From NCBI GenBank assembly GCA_030144965.1, contig JAMPUU010000017.1, positions 558,001 through 622,000 on the forward strand: a stretch of 64,000 nt of DNA, in the 5' to 3' direction. The stretch is from Nitrospira sp. BO4 (GTDB lineage Bacteria > Nitrospirota > Nitrospiria > Nitrospirales > Nitrospiraceae). This document shows, one piece after another, positions 9,833 to 18,828 of the stretch. Both the position numbers and the translations under genes were made by a program. The notes under the pieces were generated by a model, which saw only the letters and a list, made by a program, of their open reading frames with translations, searched no databases and had not been told where the DNA came from. How positions within the stretch are numbered: the stretch's first letter is position 1; each line of letters starts with the position of its first letter.

Positions 9833-11136
9833 ACTTCAGGGACAAGAACGCGATTAAGCACCGCCGACTTCGATAATGCCCCACGGATTACATAATAGAC
9901 ATAGACCCCTGTCCACGTAACTTGTACGGCAACAAATCCTAAGGCAGCTCCAGCAACTCCAAACTGACTGATCAAGGGGTAGGCTATCAGCGATGACACG
10001 ACAGCCGCCACAAACTGCGCGGAAAACCCGACCTGCGGCAATTCGGCCGTCCTAAATGCAGCTACCAAGACGGTGTTCACAGCACGAAAGATATAGCTGA
10101 AGCCGATGATCTCAATCAGATAGGCAAATCCAGAATAGTTTTCGCCGTAAGTCATGCGAAGGAGGGGTTCAGCCAGTACCGCAACCACTCCCCAGAGCGC
10201 AAGAACGGCCGCAATAAGCCGAAACCCAACTGACTTCAACCAATTCACCCAAGCTTCATAGTTCCTATTCAATAAGCGATCGCGAGCGACAGGAATCGCA
10301 AATCCCATGACACCGGACAACAGAACATTAATGAGGTTGAGCACCGCGAGCGCAGCATTCAAAGCGCCTGCCGAGCGGGCATCGATAATGAGTGCGGTCA
10401 GATATAGATACAGTTGAGAAGAGACGGCATATGCAAGTGCTTCAACGAGAATCCACTTGCCGTAAGCCCAATTCTCGAACGACCGAGATAATAAATCGAG
10501 CCTACCAAACGGAAGAGAACGATATGGAAACAGAAATGCCCCGGCAGCGAGGGCGCTTGGAATGGCTATTCCAAGGAACAATGTATTTGTGGTCAGCCTA
10601 TCTGTGAGCGCGAGAATCCCTAAGAGTAGAAGGCGACCGCAATGAGTCCAAAGATCCAAAGACAACAATGAAACAACCGATAGCTTTGTCGCCAGTATCG
10701 TGCGTGCAAGCTCTTGGAGCTGAACAAAAAAGACACAAAGTGGAAAGCTGACGCCTAATGAACTTGACCCGAACGTGCCGGATACAAGCATTCCGGCTGA
10801 CAGCAGAGATGTGAGCCCACCTAACGCAAGCTGAAGCCAGCATTGCGTCTCGAAATACCCTGGGTCTTGACTCCCGTTCTTTGCAACCCCGAACACTCTG
10901 ACAGGACCACTAATAAGCGCGTTCTGTATCCCTAAGAACACCAGTAGAGTTACGTAAAAGAGCGAGAAAATCCCGAACTCATCAAGCGTCAACGTCCTTG
11001 CCGCTACAACACTCGTTAAGAAGTTTGAAAGAGAAACAACACCTTGATCGAGGATCGAGACTACAACCCCTTTAGACACGGTGGAGGTGCGAGAACTCTT
11101 CGTGCTGACTTCAGAAGCAACTTGAGAGGCGATCAT
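9829..11136 (-). CDS. Wzx-like oligosaccharide flippase (MOP superfamily)
   Basis: Inner-membrane protein of 435 residues with about 12 to 14 hydrophobic segments and few charged residues between them, as expected for a polysaccharide transporter that flips undecaprenyl-PP-linked repeat units to the periplasm. The first membrane segment follows a 25-residue Ser/Thr-rich N-terminus (VVSILDQGVVSLSNFL). The ATG at 11136 has a GGAAG ribosome site about 9 bases upstream. It is the first gene of the left polysaccharide operon and is preceded by a 537-base non-coding stretch that probably holds the promoter. Next gene overlaps by 4 bases. Confidence 0.88.
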   Translation of the reverse strand: MIASQVASEVSTKSSRTSTVSKGVVVSILDQGVVSLSNFLTSVVAARTLTLDEFGIFSLFYVTLLVFLGIQNALISGPVRVFGVAKNGSQDPGYFETQCWLQLALGGLTSLLSAGMLVSGTFGSSSLGVSFPLCVFFVQLQELARTILATKLSVVSLLSLDLWTHCGRLLLLGILALTDRLTTNTLFLGIAIPSALAAGAFLFPYRSLPFGRLDLLSRSFENWAYGKWILVEALAYAVSSQLYLYLTALIIDARSAGALNAALAVLNLINVLLSGVMGFAIPVARDRLLNRNYEAWVNWLKSVGFRLIAAVLALWGVVAVLAEPLLRMTYGENYSGFAYLIEIIGFSYIFRAVNTVLVAAFRTAELPQVGFSAQFVAAVVSSLIAYPLISQFGVAGAALGFVAVQVTWTGVYVYYVIRGALSKSAVLNRVLVPEV

Positions 11137-11673
11137 TACATTCTTCCATTTCCAGTGGAACTCCTCGATTTCTATAGACGTTGACGTCAGATAGGGTACC
11201 GCTGAACACTAACCGTCTAGCAGCGACATCCAATCGTTCTACGATCGCTTTCTTGCTATGACGTATCTGCTCCGACAATCTGTCCCTCATGGACAAAACT
11301 CAAATGGCCTGACGGACATCGCAAACACCCATGCGAATCAACGCTGACCTGGGAACTACGGGTGTGATTAGGAAGGCTTTTGTGATGGTATTGACTGAAC
11401 CTACATGTGGCAACTTAAAACGCTTTTACAACAGCAAGACTCGGTCCATGTAGCGAACTCCAAATGACGTGACGAATCAGTAGGTTGGGAAAATGATCTG
11501 GGATGTTGCAGTGTGTTAACGGAGGTAAGAGGATACAGAAACGTTCGAATTGGTGCAGACAAAAACGCGGGAGCTATTCAGCGCTGTGCTTCCAGGATCG
11601 ATTGACGGACCACCAGATTAGACCTAACCTGACTGCCTATAAATTAAAGGCTCTACAGAACACGAACCACATA
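11137..11673. other. Non-coding gap upstream of the wzx-like operon
   Basis: This 537-base stretch lies between the start of the flippase gene and the remnant of an epimerase gene. It looks AT-richer than the flanking gmd/fcl genes, has stops in all frames on the minus strand, and the plus-strand open frame here has no recognisable product. An imperfect palindrome-like stretch AAAACGCTTTT lies near 11417-11428. It most likely contains the promoter of the minus-strand polysaccharide operon and decayed sequence; I cannot name a specific promoter. Confidence 0.5.
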
Positions 11674-11835
11674 TCACTCATTACGCAACACTCGCTCCAA
11701 GCACTCGACGATCCGCTCGGCTGCGTTGCCGTCCCATTTAGAAGGAATCGCTCCTGTCTTCCACTGTCCGGCCATCAATCGAGCAGAGTCAGACATGGCA
11801 GGCCCACCACCGGCATTTCTTCGACTTAAACTCAG
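11674..11835 (-). pseudogene. Remnant of a UDP-N-acetylglucosamine 2-epimerase gene (C-terminal end only)
   Basis: Reading the minus strand from 11835 to the TGA at 11674 gives a 53-codon open stretch with no start codon of its own in a sensible place. Its end contains the segment IPSKWDGNAAERIVE, which closely resembles the characteristic C-terminus of non-hydrolysing UDP-GlcNAc 2-epimerases (WecB type, IP-x-x-WDG-x-AAERI). A stop codon precedes it at 11836-11838, and fcl ends only 30 bases further upstream, so at least 300 codons are missing. I infer a deletion that removed the body of a wecB-like gene formerly placed after fcl. Confidence 0.65.
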
Positions 11836-11864
11836 TTAGAACGGAGCAGAACGGCCGGAAGTAG

Positions 11865-12836
11865 CTAGAAGTGCACTTCGCGGATCGGCTCGCGGTTGGT
11901 TCGAAACCATTGGACGGTTTTCTTCAGCCCGTCGCGCAAGCTATGTCGCGCTTGAAATCCGAAGAGCTGTTTGGCCCGGCTCACGTCAAGACACCGCCTC
12001 GGCTGGCCGTTCGGTTTGGCGGTATCCCACTGAATCTCACCGGAGAATCCCACCTCGGCGGCAATCATCCTAGCCAGATCGCGAATGGCAACCTCTTCTC
12101 CGGTTCCCAAATTGATGGGCAGATCGCCCTGGTACTGTTCCGCTGCGAGAAGGATCCCCTCAGCAGCGTCCTCGACGTACAAGAATTCCCGCGTGGGGGA
12201 TCCATCTCCCCAGAGGGTGATCGACGCGTGTCCCGCATCTTTTGCCGTCGCACATTTCCGTACGAGCGCCGGAATGACGTGAGAGGTCTCCAGATCGAAG
12301 TTGTCACGCGGTCCATACAGATTGACGGGAAACAGCACGATCGAATTAAACCCATACTGTTGGCGATAGGCCTGCGACTGGACCAGCATCATCTTCTTTG
12401 CCAGCCCATACGGGGCATTGGTTTCCTCAGGATAGCCGGTCCACATATCGTCTTCTTTGAATGGGATCGGAGCGAACTTGGGATAGGCACAAATCGTCCC
12501 GAGTGCGACAAACTTCTTGAGCCCCCGTTGACGGCCTACCTCGATCAGCTGCGTGCCCATCATCAGATTATCGTAAAAGAACCGTCCCGGATTGGCTTGG
12601 TTTGCGCCGATTCCGCCCACACGAGCCGCCAGATGGATCACCATATCGGGCTTCGCGTCGCTGTACAGTTGCCGTACGGCATCCATCTGCACCAGATCGT
12701 AGTCCTTGCTACGCGGGACAATGACTTGCCGACAGCCTTTTACTCGCAACTGCTCGACGACGAACGAACCGAGGAACCCGGCACCACCCGTCACGACAAC
12801 ACACTGATCTTCCCAAAATGAGGTTTTATTCGTCAG
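11865..12836 (-). CDS. fcl: GDP-L-fucose synthase
   Basis: Converts GDP-4-keto-6-deoxy-mannose to GDP-L-fucose (epimerase and NADPH reductase activities of one short-chain dehydrogenase). Visible features: the Rossmann motif [19 protein letters not shown], the catalytic-site pair GTICAYP and YGLAK, and the family end [14 protein letters not shown]. The first ordinary start is GTG at 12794, but this would remove the first beta strand (QCVVVTGG). I therefore extend to a CTG at 12836, which has AGGGGG six bases upstream; the start is uncertain. It directly follows gmd in the same reading frame, separated by a TAG. The product feeds fucose into the neighbouring polysaccharide pathway. Confidence 0.93.
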   Translation of the reverse strand: MTNKTSFWEDQCVVVTGGAGFLGSFVVEQLRVKGCRQVIVPRSKDYDLVQMDAVRQLYSDAKPDMVIHLAARVGGIGANQANPGRFFYDNLMMGTQLIEVGRQRGLKKFVALGTICAYPKFAPIPFKEDDMWTGYPEETNAPYGLAKKMMLVQSQAYRQQYGFNSIVLFPVNLYGPRDNFDLETSHVIPALVRKCATAKDAGHASITLWGDGSPTREFLYVEDAAEGILLAAEQYQGDLPINLGTGEEVAIRDLARMIAAEVGFSGEIQWDTAKPNGQPRRCLDVSRAKQLFGFQARHSLRDGLKKTVQWFRTNREPIREVHF

Positions 12837-12848
12837 AACACACCCCCT

Positions 12849-13856
12849 CTAGGTTCGTTTTCTCGTCCCATCCAACTTTTCTTTTTCCGCCGCCAAATCC
12901 GCATCGACCATCATGGCGATTAACTCTTCGAACCGTACCTTGGGCTGCCACCCGAGTTGTTTCTTGGCTTTACTCGCATCCCCGATAAGCAGATCGACTT
13001 CGGTCGGTCGATAATACTTCTCATCGATCTTCACATGTTTCTTCCAGTCCAATTGGAGCCGGTCAAAGGCCAGCTCCAACATTTCCTTGACCGTATGGGT
13101 TTCACCCGTTGCGATGACATAGTCTTCAGGCTGTGGAGCTTGGAGCATCATCCACATGGCTTCGACATAGTCGCCGGCGTACCCCCAGTCGCGCTTCGCA
13201 TCGAGGTTTCCCAGGAACAAATCGTGTTGGGTCCCAAGCTTGATGCGCGCCGCCGCTTTGGTGATTTTCCTCGTGACGAAGGTTTCACCCCGTCGCGGCG
13301 ATTCATGATTGAACAGAATTCCATTGCATGCAAACAGATCGTACGCCTCCCGATAGTTCACTGTAATCCAATAAGAATAGACCTTCGCCGCCCCATACGG
13401 GCTCCTGGGATAGAAGGGAGTCGTTTCCTTCTGCGGGACCTCCAGCACCTTGCCGAACATTTCGCTGGACGACGCTTGATAAAACTTCGGTTTGAGCCCC
13501 GATTCGCGGATGGCCTCGAGAAGCCGAATCGTGCCGAGCCCCGTGATCTCTCCGGTGTACTCGGGAATATCGAAGCTCACACGGACGTGACTCTGAGCTC
13601 CGAGATTATAGATTTCATCGGGTTGGACGGTGCGCAAGATCCGATTCAGCGAACTGGCGTCGTTCAGGTCTCCGTAAATCAAGTGGAGGCGCCGGTGAGG
13701 TACATGCGGATCTTCATAAATCGGATCGATGCGGCCTGTGTTGAAGGAGCTGGAGCGGCGGATGATGCCGTACACTTCGTAGTCTCTGGCGAGCAGAAAT
13801 TCCGACAGATAGGATCCATCTTGTCCCGTAATTCCGGTGATCAGTGCTTTCTTCAC
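12849..13856 (-). CDS. gmd: GDP-mannose 4,6-dehydratase
   Basis: NADP-dependent short-chain dehydratase making GDP-4-keto-6-deoxy-D-mannose, the precursor of GDP-L-fucose. I choose the GTG at 13856 (335 residues, starting [17 protein letters not shown]), which has AGGGGGA about ten bases upstream; the frame continues upstream without a conserved segment. Motifs: [10 protein letters not shown] nucleotide-binding loop, SSSEMFGK with the active-site Ser/Glu region, [10 protein letters not shown] containing the YxxxK pair, and the [17 protein letters not shown] segment typical of Gmd. Length is as expected. Together with the next gene it forms the complete two-step GDP-fucose pathway. Confidence 0.96.
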   Translation of the reverse strand: MKKALITGITGQDGSYLSEFLLARDYEVYGIIRRSSSFNTGRIDPIYEDPHVPHRRLHLIYGDLNDASSLNRILRTVQPDEIYNLGAQSHVRVSFDIPEYTGEITGLGTIRLLEAIRESGLKPKFYQASSSEMFGKVLEVPQKETTPFYPRSPYGAAKVYSYWITVNYREAYDLFACNGILFNHESPRRGETFVTRKITKAAARIKLGTQHDLFLGNLDAKRDWGYAGDYVEAMWMMLQAPQPEDYVIATGETHTVKEMLELAFDRLQLDWKKHVKIDEKYYRPTEVDLLIGDASKAKKQLGWQPKVRFEELIAMMVDADLAAEKEKLDGTRKRT

Positions 13857-14014
13857 GCGCGAAGTCCCCCTTAAGCTTGGAATGAGGAGCGGATTATTGC
13901 GTGCTTCCATCCATTTGTCTACTCTTCATGCGAAAGGACCGTTGGTAAAAGATTCTTGCGGCCAACGGCAGTGTCCGGGTACGATGCAAGACTAGAAGGG
14001 AGAGAGGCAATACC

Positions 14015-14935
14015 TTGGCCGCATTACCTCCGCAACACGCGCGTCGCGTCGGAATGTTTCTCTGTATGGTTGTGTGCGGTCTGCTCATCGCGCACTCAAT
14101 CAATGCCTTCGTTGCCGAGGCACTATATGTGATCCCCGAGCATCCGTCTGGCTCCGACAGCGGTGGATTTCCGGGCTCTCCGGTGCTGGCATCCTATTCA
14201 CCGACACAGGCGGTGGACGATGTGCAGACCAGCGGTCTGTTCCTTCTCCCTCCTACACCTCAGAACGGACAGACGAATGCGACGAATTCTGATAGACGCG
14301 GTCTCTCCGGAACTCCGGTTCGCGCGTCCCTCGGGTTGGCGGCAAGGATTCGTTTGATCGGTATCGTGTTCGGCGATCAGCGCGGCATCTTTGCGATCGT
14401 TGAAGAACTGTCGTCCAAGCAACAATCGTTATATCGCCTCCATGATTCAATTCTCGATCTGGGAGAAGTGAGCGAGATTCGTCGAAACGGACTTCTGGTC
14501 CGTCAAGGCAATGTCGAGGAGTTGTTGGAACTGGCGGTAACCGACAACCCGATCGCACCGGCCGGTTCTTCCGGCACGGTTCCTACTGCCGCCCAGGCAC
14601 CGACACCCGGCGCTCCTCTGCGAAAAATCGTCGACCGCCGTGAAGTGGAACAAGCCATGAATGATCTGCCGAAACTCTTGTCGCAGGCCAGAGCCGCCCC
14701 ATTCATGGTGAACGGGACTATAAACGGATTTCGCCTGGACTACGTCGCTCCGGCCAGCTTCTATGAAAAAATCGGGGTTCAGGCGGGGGACGTGCTGCAA
14801 CGGGTCAATGGCGTCGATATCCGTGATCCCAGCACCATGCTGAGCTTACTGCAGCAACTCAAGAATGAGCAGATCGTCAAGCTCGACGTGGTTCGAAATA
14901 ATCAACGCTCCACGATCACGTACGAGCTTCGCTGA
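14015..14935 (+). CDS. gspC: Type II secretion system inner-membrane protein GspC (PDZ)
   Basis: Links the inner-membrane platform to the outer-membrane secretin. The 306-residue protein has one membrane anchor near 14-33, a proline-rich linker, the HR domain (AARIRLIGIVFGDQRGIFAIVEE near 110-130, followed by an HDSILDLGEVSEI stretch) and a C-terminal PDZ domain containing FRLDYVAPASFYEKIGV and GDVLQRVNGVDI. The start is a TTG at 14015 with AGAGAGG seven bases upstream. It is the first gene of the plus-strand secretion operon, divergent from gmd across 158 bases. Unusually, gspD does not follow it. Confidence 0.9.
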   Translation: MAALPPQHARRVGMFLCMVVCGLLIAHSINAFVAEALYVIPEHPSGSDSGGFPGSPVLASYSPTQAVDDVQTSGLFLLPPTPQNGQTNATNSDRRGLSGTPVRASLGLAARIRLIGIVFGDQRGIFAIVEELSSKQQSLYRLHDSILDLGEVSEIRRNGLLVRQGNVEELLELAVTDNPIAPAGSSGTVPTAAQAPTPGAPLRKIVDRREVEQAMNDLPKLLSQARAAPFMVNGTINGFRLDYVAPASFYEKIGVQAGDVLQRVNGVDIRDPSTMLSLLQQLKNEQIVKLDVVRNNQRSTITYELR

Positions 14936-15049
14936 GACCATCGTTCCTGCTTCGTGTGTGTATTGTCCTTGACCCTCGCTCCTAACGGTTCTGGGCTACG
15001 GCCACTTTCAGCCCGCATTCTCAGTGATCGACAACTCCACAAGGCAGCG

Positions 15050-15066
15050 CTTAACTTTACGTTAAG
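15050..15066. repeat. Short perfect inverted repeat upstream of gspE
   Basis: CTTAAC-TTTAC-GTTAAG, two 6-base arms with a 5-base spacer, lies about 75 bases before the gspE start in the 203-base gap between gspC and gspE. It could be an operator half-site pair or a weak hairpin; there is no T-run to make it a terminator. Chance occurrence is possible. Confidence 0.3.
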
Positions 15067-15138
15067 AATGCACGGTGTCCTTGCCAGGCCGTTGGAAGGG
15101 AGAGTATCTTTACCAATTGAGGGAAAGGCCAGGCGAAA

Positions 15139-16890
15139 TTGTCTGAAACACTGCACCACGATCAACCCAGTCCGGGCTCCGGCCGACCACGGCTGGGACG
15201 CATTCTCGAAGAAAAGTTCAATTTATTGGAGTCGAAACTCGAGGAAGCACTGGCCTATCAACAGGACAAGGGCGGCCGATTGGGAGAAGTCCTCCTGCAT
15301 CTGCGCTCACTGCGGGAAGAACAGCTCTTGGAAGCACTCGCGCAGCAATTTGAGATGGCCTGGATGCCTCAGCTGGATACCACTTCTGTCGACCATGAAC
15401 TGATCAAGAGAGTCCCGATCGCCTTTTGCCGGCGATACCGCGTCTTGCCGCTCCGATCTGAAGACGGGGCCATCTTGACCGCCTCGACTGACCCCCTGGA
15501 AACCGTCGCGCTGGATGACCTTCGACTGCTGCTGGGCAAACCGATTAAGCCGGTTTTGACGACGAGCGTCGTCCTCCTTGCCTGTTTAAACCGGGCCTAT
15601 GACGAGATCGCCAACCCGGCCGGCGCCGAGCAAGTCATGGAAGATATCGCCGCCAGCAAGAGCCTCGACCAGCTGGCGCACGAACTTGATGAGCCGCAAG
15701 ACTTGCTGGACTCGACCGATGAGGCCCCGATCATCCGGTTGGTCAACTCGGTGTTGTTTCAGGCCGTTCGGCAACGAGCGAGCGACATCCATTTCGAATC
15801 GTTCGAACGCGGACTGGTGGTCAGGTATCGCATCGACGGTGTGCTGTATCCGGTTCTTACACCACCCAAGCATTTGCAAGCCAGCATTATCGCGCGCCTG
15901 AAAATCATGGCCGGCCTCAACATCGCCGAAAAGCGCTTGCCGCAGGACGGCCGGTTCGCCATTCGCACTGCCGGGAAGGACATCGACCTCCGGGTCTCCG
16001 TGCTGCCTACCTCGCACGGCGAGCGGGTCGTCTTGCGATTACTGGAGAAGGAAAACCGCCTCTTGAACCTGTCGGAGATGGGCTTCTCGAAGGAACGTCT
16101 CGCGGTAATTCATCAGCTGATCCAGCTCGCTCACGGGATCATTCTCGTCACCGGCCCCACGGGGAGCGGCAAGACCACCACCCTGTATGCCGCCCTGAGC
16201 CACATCAATGCCCCGGACAAGAACATCATCACGGTCGAAGATCCAGTGGAATACCAGCTACTCGGCGTCGGGCAAATGCAGGTGAACCCCAAGATCAATT
16301 TGTCGTTCGCGGCCGGACTGCGGTCCATCCTCCGGCAAGATCCTGATGTCATCATGATCGGCGAAATTCGCGACCGCGAAACGGCGGAGATCGCCATCCA
16401 CGCATCGTTGACCGGACATCTGGTGTTCTCCACTCTGCATACAAACGACGCCGCGAGCGCGGCCACTCGGCTGATCGATATGGGGATCGAGCCTTTTCTG
16501 GTCGCGTCATCGGTCGTCGCCGTCCTGGCTCAACGACTGCTCAGAAAGATTTGCCCGGACTGCAAACACCCCTATACACCGAGCGAGGAAGAATTGAGCC
16601 GGCTCGATCTTGCACCTGGTTCAAACATCACCCTCTATCGAGGAGTCGGATGCGCCGCATGTTCTCAGACCGGCTATCGTGGGCGCACCGGCATCTTCGA
16701 GCTCATGGTGCTCGACGACGAAATCAGACGCCTCATCGGAAGCAAGGCCGACTCGACGGCCATCAAGCACGCGGCGATCGCCAAAGGGGTCGTGACGCTG
16801 AAGCAAGAAGGCGCTGAACGTGTCATCCAAGGCCACACCACGATGGAGGAATTCATGAGGATCACTCAACAAGAGATTGAAGTCGACTAA
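15139..16890 (+). CDS. gspE: Type II secretion ATPase GspE
   Basis: Cytoplasmic hexameric ATPase that powers pseudopilus assembly. Over 583 residues: an N-terminal MshEN/T2SSE_N region (LGRILEEKF, LGEVLLHLRSL, near 19-65), the linker and N2 domain with LVNSVLFQAV and ASDIHFE, Walker A GPTGSGKTT near 339-347, the Asp box/Walker B region with LRQDPDVIMIGEIRD, the His box HLVFSTLHTND, and a zinc-binding tetracysteine domain (CPDC near 472-475 and a second CxxC near 505-508). Start is a TTG at 15139 with AGG upstream. All ATPase motifs look intact, so the enzyme should be active. Confidence 0.96.
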   Translation: MSETLHHDQPSPGSGRPRLGRILEEKFNLLESKLEEALAYQQDKGGRLGEVLLHLRSLREEQLLEALAQQFEMAWMPQLDTTSVDHELIKRVPIAFCRRYRVLPLRSEDGAILTASTDPLETVALDDLRLLLGKPIKPVLTTSVVLLACLNRAYDEIANPAGAEQVMEDIAASKSLDQLAHELDEPQDLLDSTDEAPIIRLVNSVLFQAVRQRASDIHFESFERGLVVRYRIDGVLYPVLTPPKHLQASIIARLKIMAGLNIAEKRLPQDGRFAIRTAGKDIDLRVSVLPTSHGERVVLRLLEKENRLLNLSEMGFSKERLAVIHQLIQLAHGIILVTGPTGSGKTTTLYAALSHINAPDKNIITVEDPVEYQLLGVGQMQVNPKINLSFAAGLRSILRQDPDVIMIGEIRDRETAEIAIHASLTGHLVFSTLHTNDAASAATRLIDMGIEPFLVASSVVAVLAQRLLRKICPDCKHPYTPSEEELSRLDLAPGSNITLYRGVGCAACSQTGYRGRTGIFELMVLDDEIRRLIGSKADSTAIKHAAIAKGVVTLKQEGAERVIQGHTTMEEFMRITQQEIEVD

Positions 16891-16988
16891 ATGCCGCACC
16901 GAGTCTCCGACCCCCTCCCTCGGCCATTTCCAGATTGGACTGTCGGACCGCCTTCAGTGGCGTGTGACGCCTCCGGAGCCTGCTGACC

Positions 16989-18227
16989 ATGCCCGTCTAT
17001 CAATACCACGGGTACCGCAACGACGGCGGGACCGCAGCCGGAATCATCGATGCGGAGAACGTCAAGGTTGCGCGGCTGAAGCTGAGAAAAGAAGGCGTCT
17101 ATCCGACGGATGTCGTCGAGCAGAGCCAGTCCACGGTTCGGTCACCGGACAAACCCCGTGCCACCACCGGGCGCACGATCGGACGGTCGTCCGTCCTGAC
17201 GGCCAACGACCTGTCCTTGCTGACCAGGCAGTTTGCGACGCTCTTAGTGGCCGGGCTCCCACTCGTCGACGCCCTCGGCGTGCTCGTGGATCAAGCGGAG
17301 AAGAAATCCATCAAAGCTCTCCTCGCGGACATCCGCGAGCAAATTCGCGGAGGAAAAGCCTTGAGCGCGGTCCTTGAATCCTATGACAAGGATTTTTCCG
17401 CCATCTATGTCCACATGGTACGAGCCGGCGAGGCCAGCGGCGCGCTCGATCAGATTTTATTCAGGCTTGCGGAGTTTTTGGAGAAACAACTGGCCTTGAA
17501 GAACAAAGTCACCAACGCCATCCTCTATCCTGTGCTCATGCTCATCGTCGGAATGTCGGTTCTGTTTTTCTTGGTGACCTTCGTCGTCCCGAAGATCACG
17601 GCGGTCTTTGTCAGCATGAAACAGGCGCTTCCCTGGCCGACGGTCGCCCTGATGTCGGCGAGCGGATTCCTCGCCGACTATTGGATGGTGCTGCTGACCC
17701 TGGTGGGTGCAAGCCTGTATATGACCCGGCGATTTATCCGGACCGGGCCAGGCCGAATGGTCGCAGACCGTATAATACTGAGACTCCCCTTAGTCGGAGA
17801 TGTCGCGCGCATGGTATCGATTTCCAGGCTCACGAGTACGCTGGCGACGATGCTGGCGAGCGGCGTTCAATTGCTCGATGCGCTGGATGTCTCTAAACGA
17901 GTCATGAACAATCGGGTACTTGAAGCAACAGTGGAAGGGGCCCGGCAGAATATCCGCGAGGGTGAGACCATCGCGGACCCCTTGAAGCGAAGTGGAGAAT
18001 TTCCCGCGCTCGTCACCCACATGATCGCCGTCGGTGAGAAAAGCGGTGAGATGGAAGAAATGTTGCGTCGTGTCAGTCAAATTTACGACGGCGAAGTCGA
18101 GCGAGTCATCACGCGGTTGACCTCGCTGATGGAACCGATCATGATTCTGGTCATGGGCGTCATAGTGTTTTTTATTGTCGTCGCGATTCTGTTGCCCATC
18201 TTTGAGATGGGTCAGATGATCCACTAA
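16989..18227 (+). CDS. gspF: Type II secretion inner-membrane platform protein GspF
   Basis: Integral membrane platform protein on which GspE acts. 412 residues with the usual two tandem T2SSF domains: cytoplasmic N-terminal domain starting MPVYQYHGY, a first domain with LLTRQFATLLVAGLPLVDAL, a membrane pair near 175-240, and a second domain with LTSTLATMLASGVQLLDAL, ending in a hydrophobic helix and MGQMIH. Length and order match the family. ATG at 16989 has GGAG nine bases upstream; 98 bases separate it from gspE. It belongs to the same operon as the following pseudopilin genes. Confidence 0.95.
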   Translation: MPVYQYHGYRNDGGTAAGIIDAENVKVARLKLRKEGVYPTDVVEQSQSTVRSPDKPRATTGRTIGRSSVLTANDLSLLTRQFATLLVAGLPLVDALGVLVDQAEKKSIKALLADIREQIRGGKALSAVLESYDKDFSAIYVHMVRAGEASGALDQILFRLAEFLEKQLALKNKVTNAILYPVLMLIVGMSVLFFLVTFVVPKITAVFVSMKQALPWPTVALMSASGFLADYWMVLLTLVGASLYMTRRFIRTGPGRMVADRIILRLPLVGDVARMVSISRLTSTLATMLASGVQLLDALDVSKRVMNNRVLEATVEGARQNIREGETIADPLKRSGEFPALVTHMIAVGEKSGEMEEMLRRVSQIYDGEVERVITRLTSLMEPIMILVMGVIVFFIVVAILLPIFEMGQMIH

Positions 18228-18286
18228 GATGGGCGATCTGCAACACGGTAGAGGGAGAGCTGGAACGAGACAAAGGGGGACTGACG

Positions 18287-18823
18287 ATGACTGATTCGGC
18301 AATGCAGAGCCGGGACACCACACCTGTCGGCGAAGAAAACCGACTGCTTCGCGTATTCGTCTACCTGGCCCGGCGGACTTCAAGGAACTCCGCCGGTTTT
18401 ACGTTCATTGAAATCATGGTGGTCGTGGCCATCTTGGCCATTCTTGCCGCCTTGGTGGTTCCGCGCATTATGGGCAGAACGGATGACGCCAAACGAACCG
18501 CGGCAAAGGTGCAGATTCGAAATATCGAGGGTGCGCTCCAGCTCTACAAGTTGGATAACGGCGTCTACCCCACGACCGAACAGGGCCTCAAGGCGCTGAT
18601 CGAAAAACCGTCGGTCGGGGTTGTGCCCAAGAAGTGGAAGATCGGAGGGTACCTGCCGAAACTCCCGGAAGATCCGTGGGGCAATCCCTACAAGTATCTC
18701 AGCCCGGTCCAACGGGGAGATCAAAAGATCGACTATGAAGTCACCTCCTTGGGAACAGACGGCGAAGTCGGCGGTGAAGGTGTGAACGCCGACATTACCA
18801 ATTGGAATCTGGACAAAGAATAG
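18287..18823 (+). CDS. gspG: Type II secretion major pseudopilin GspG
   Basis: Major subunit of the periplasmic pseudopilus. The prepilin peptidase site is G37 followed by FTFIE, with Glu at +5 and the hydrophobic helix MVVVAILAILAALVVPRIMG. The globular part holds the typical GspG features: LYKLDNGVYPTTEQGL, LPEDPWGNPYKY, and the calcium-site end SLGTDGEVGGEGVNADI. The leader of about 37 residues is much longer than the usual 6 to 10, and I see no good downstream start codon between the ATG at 18287 and the processing site. Mature length (about 141) is normal. Confidence 0.95.
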   Translation: MTDSAMQSRDTTPVGEENRLLRVFVYLARRTSRNSAGFTFIEIMVVVAILAILAALVVPRIMGRTDDAKRTAAKVQIRNIEGALQLYKLDNGVYPTTEQGLKALIEKPSVGVVPKKWKIGGYLPKLPEDPWGNPYKYLSPVQRGDQKIDYEVTSLGTDGEVGGEGVNADITNWNLDKE

Positions 18824-18828
18824 GCTCA

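Noticed and set aside
11503-11829. Small plus-strand open frame in the gap before wzx
   Set aside because: Overlaps the epimerase remnant in the opposite direction and has no recognisable sequence.
11868-11879. Perfect 12-base palindrome GAAGTGCACTTC
   Set aside because: It lies in the last codons of fcl, has no loop or T-run, and is easily explained by coding sequence.
11871-13874. Two plus-strand open frames of about 300 codons opposite fcl and gmd
   Set aside because: Antisense shadows of well-defined sugar dehydratase and synthase genes, with no family resemblance.
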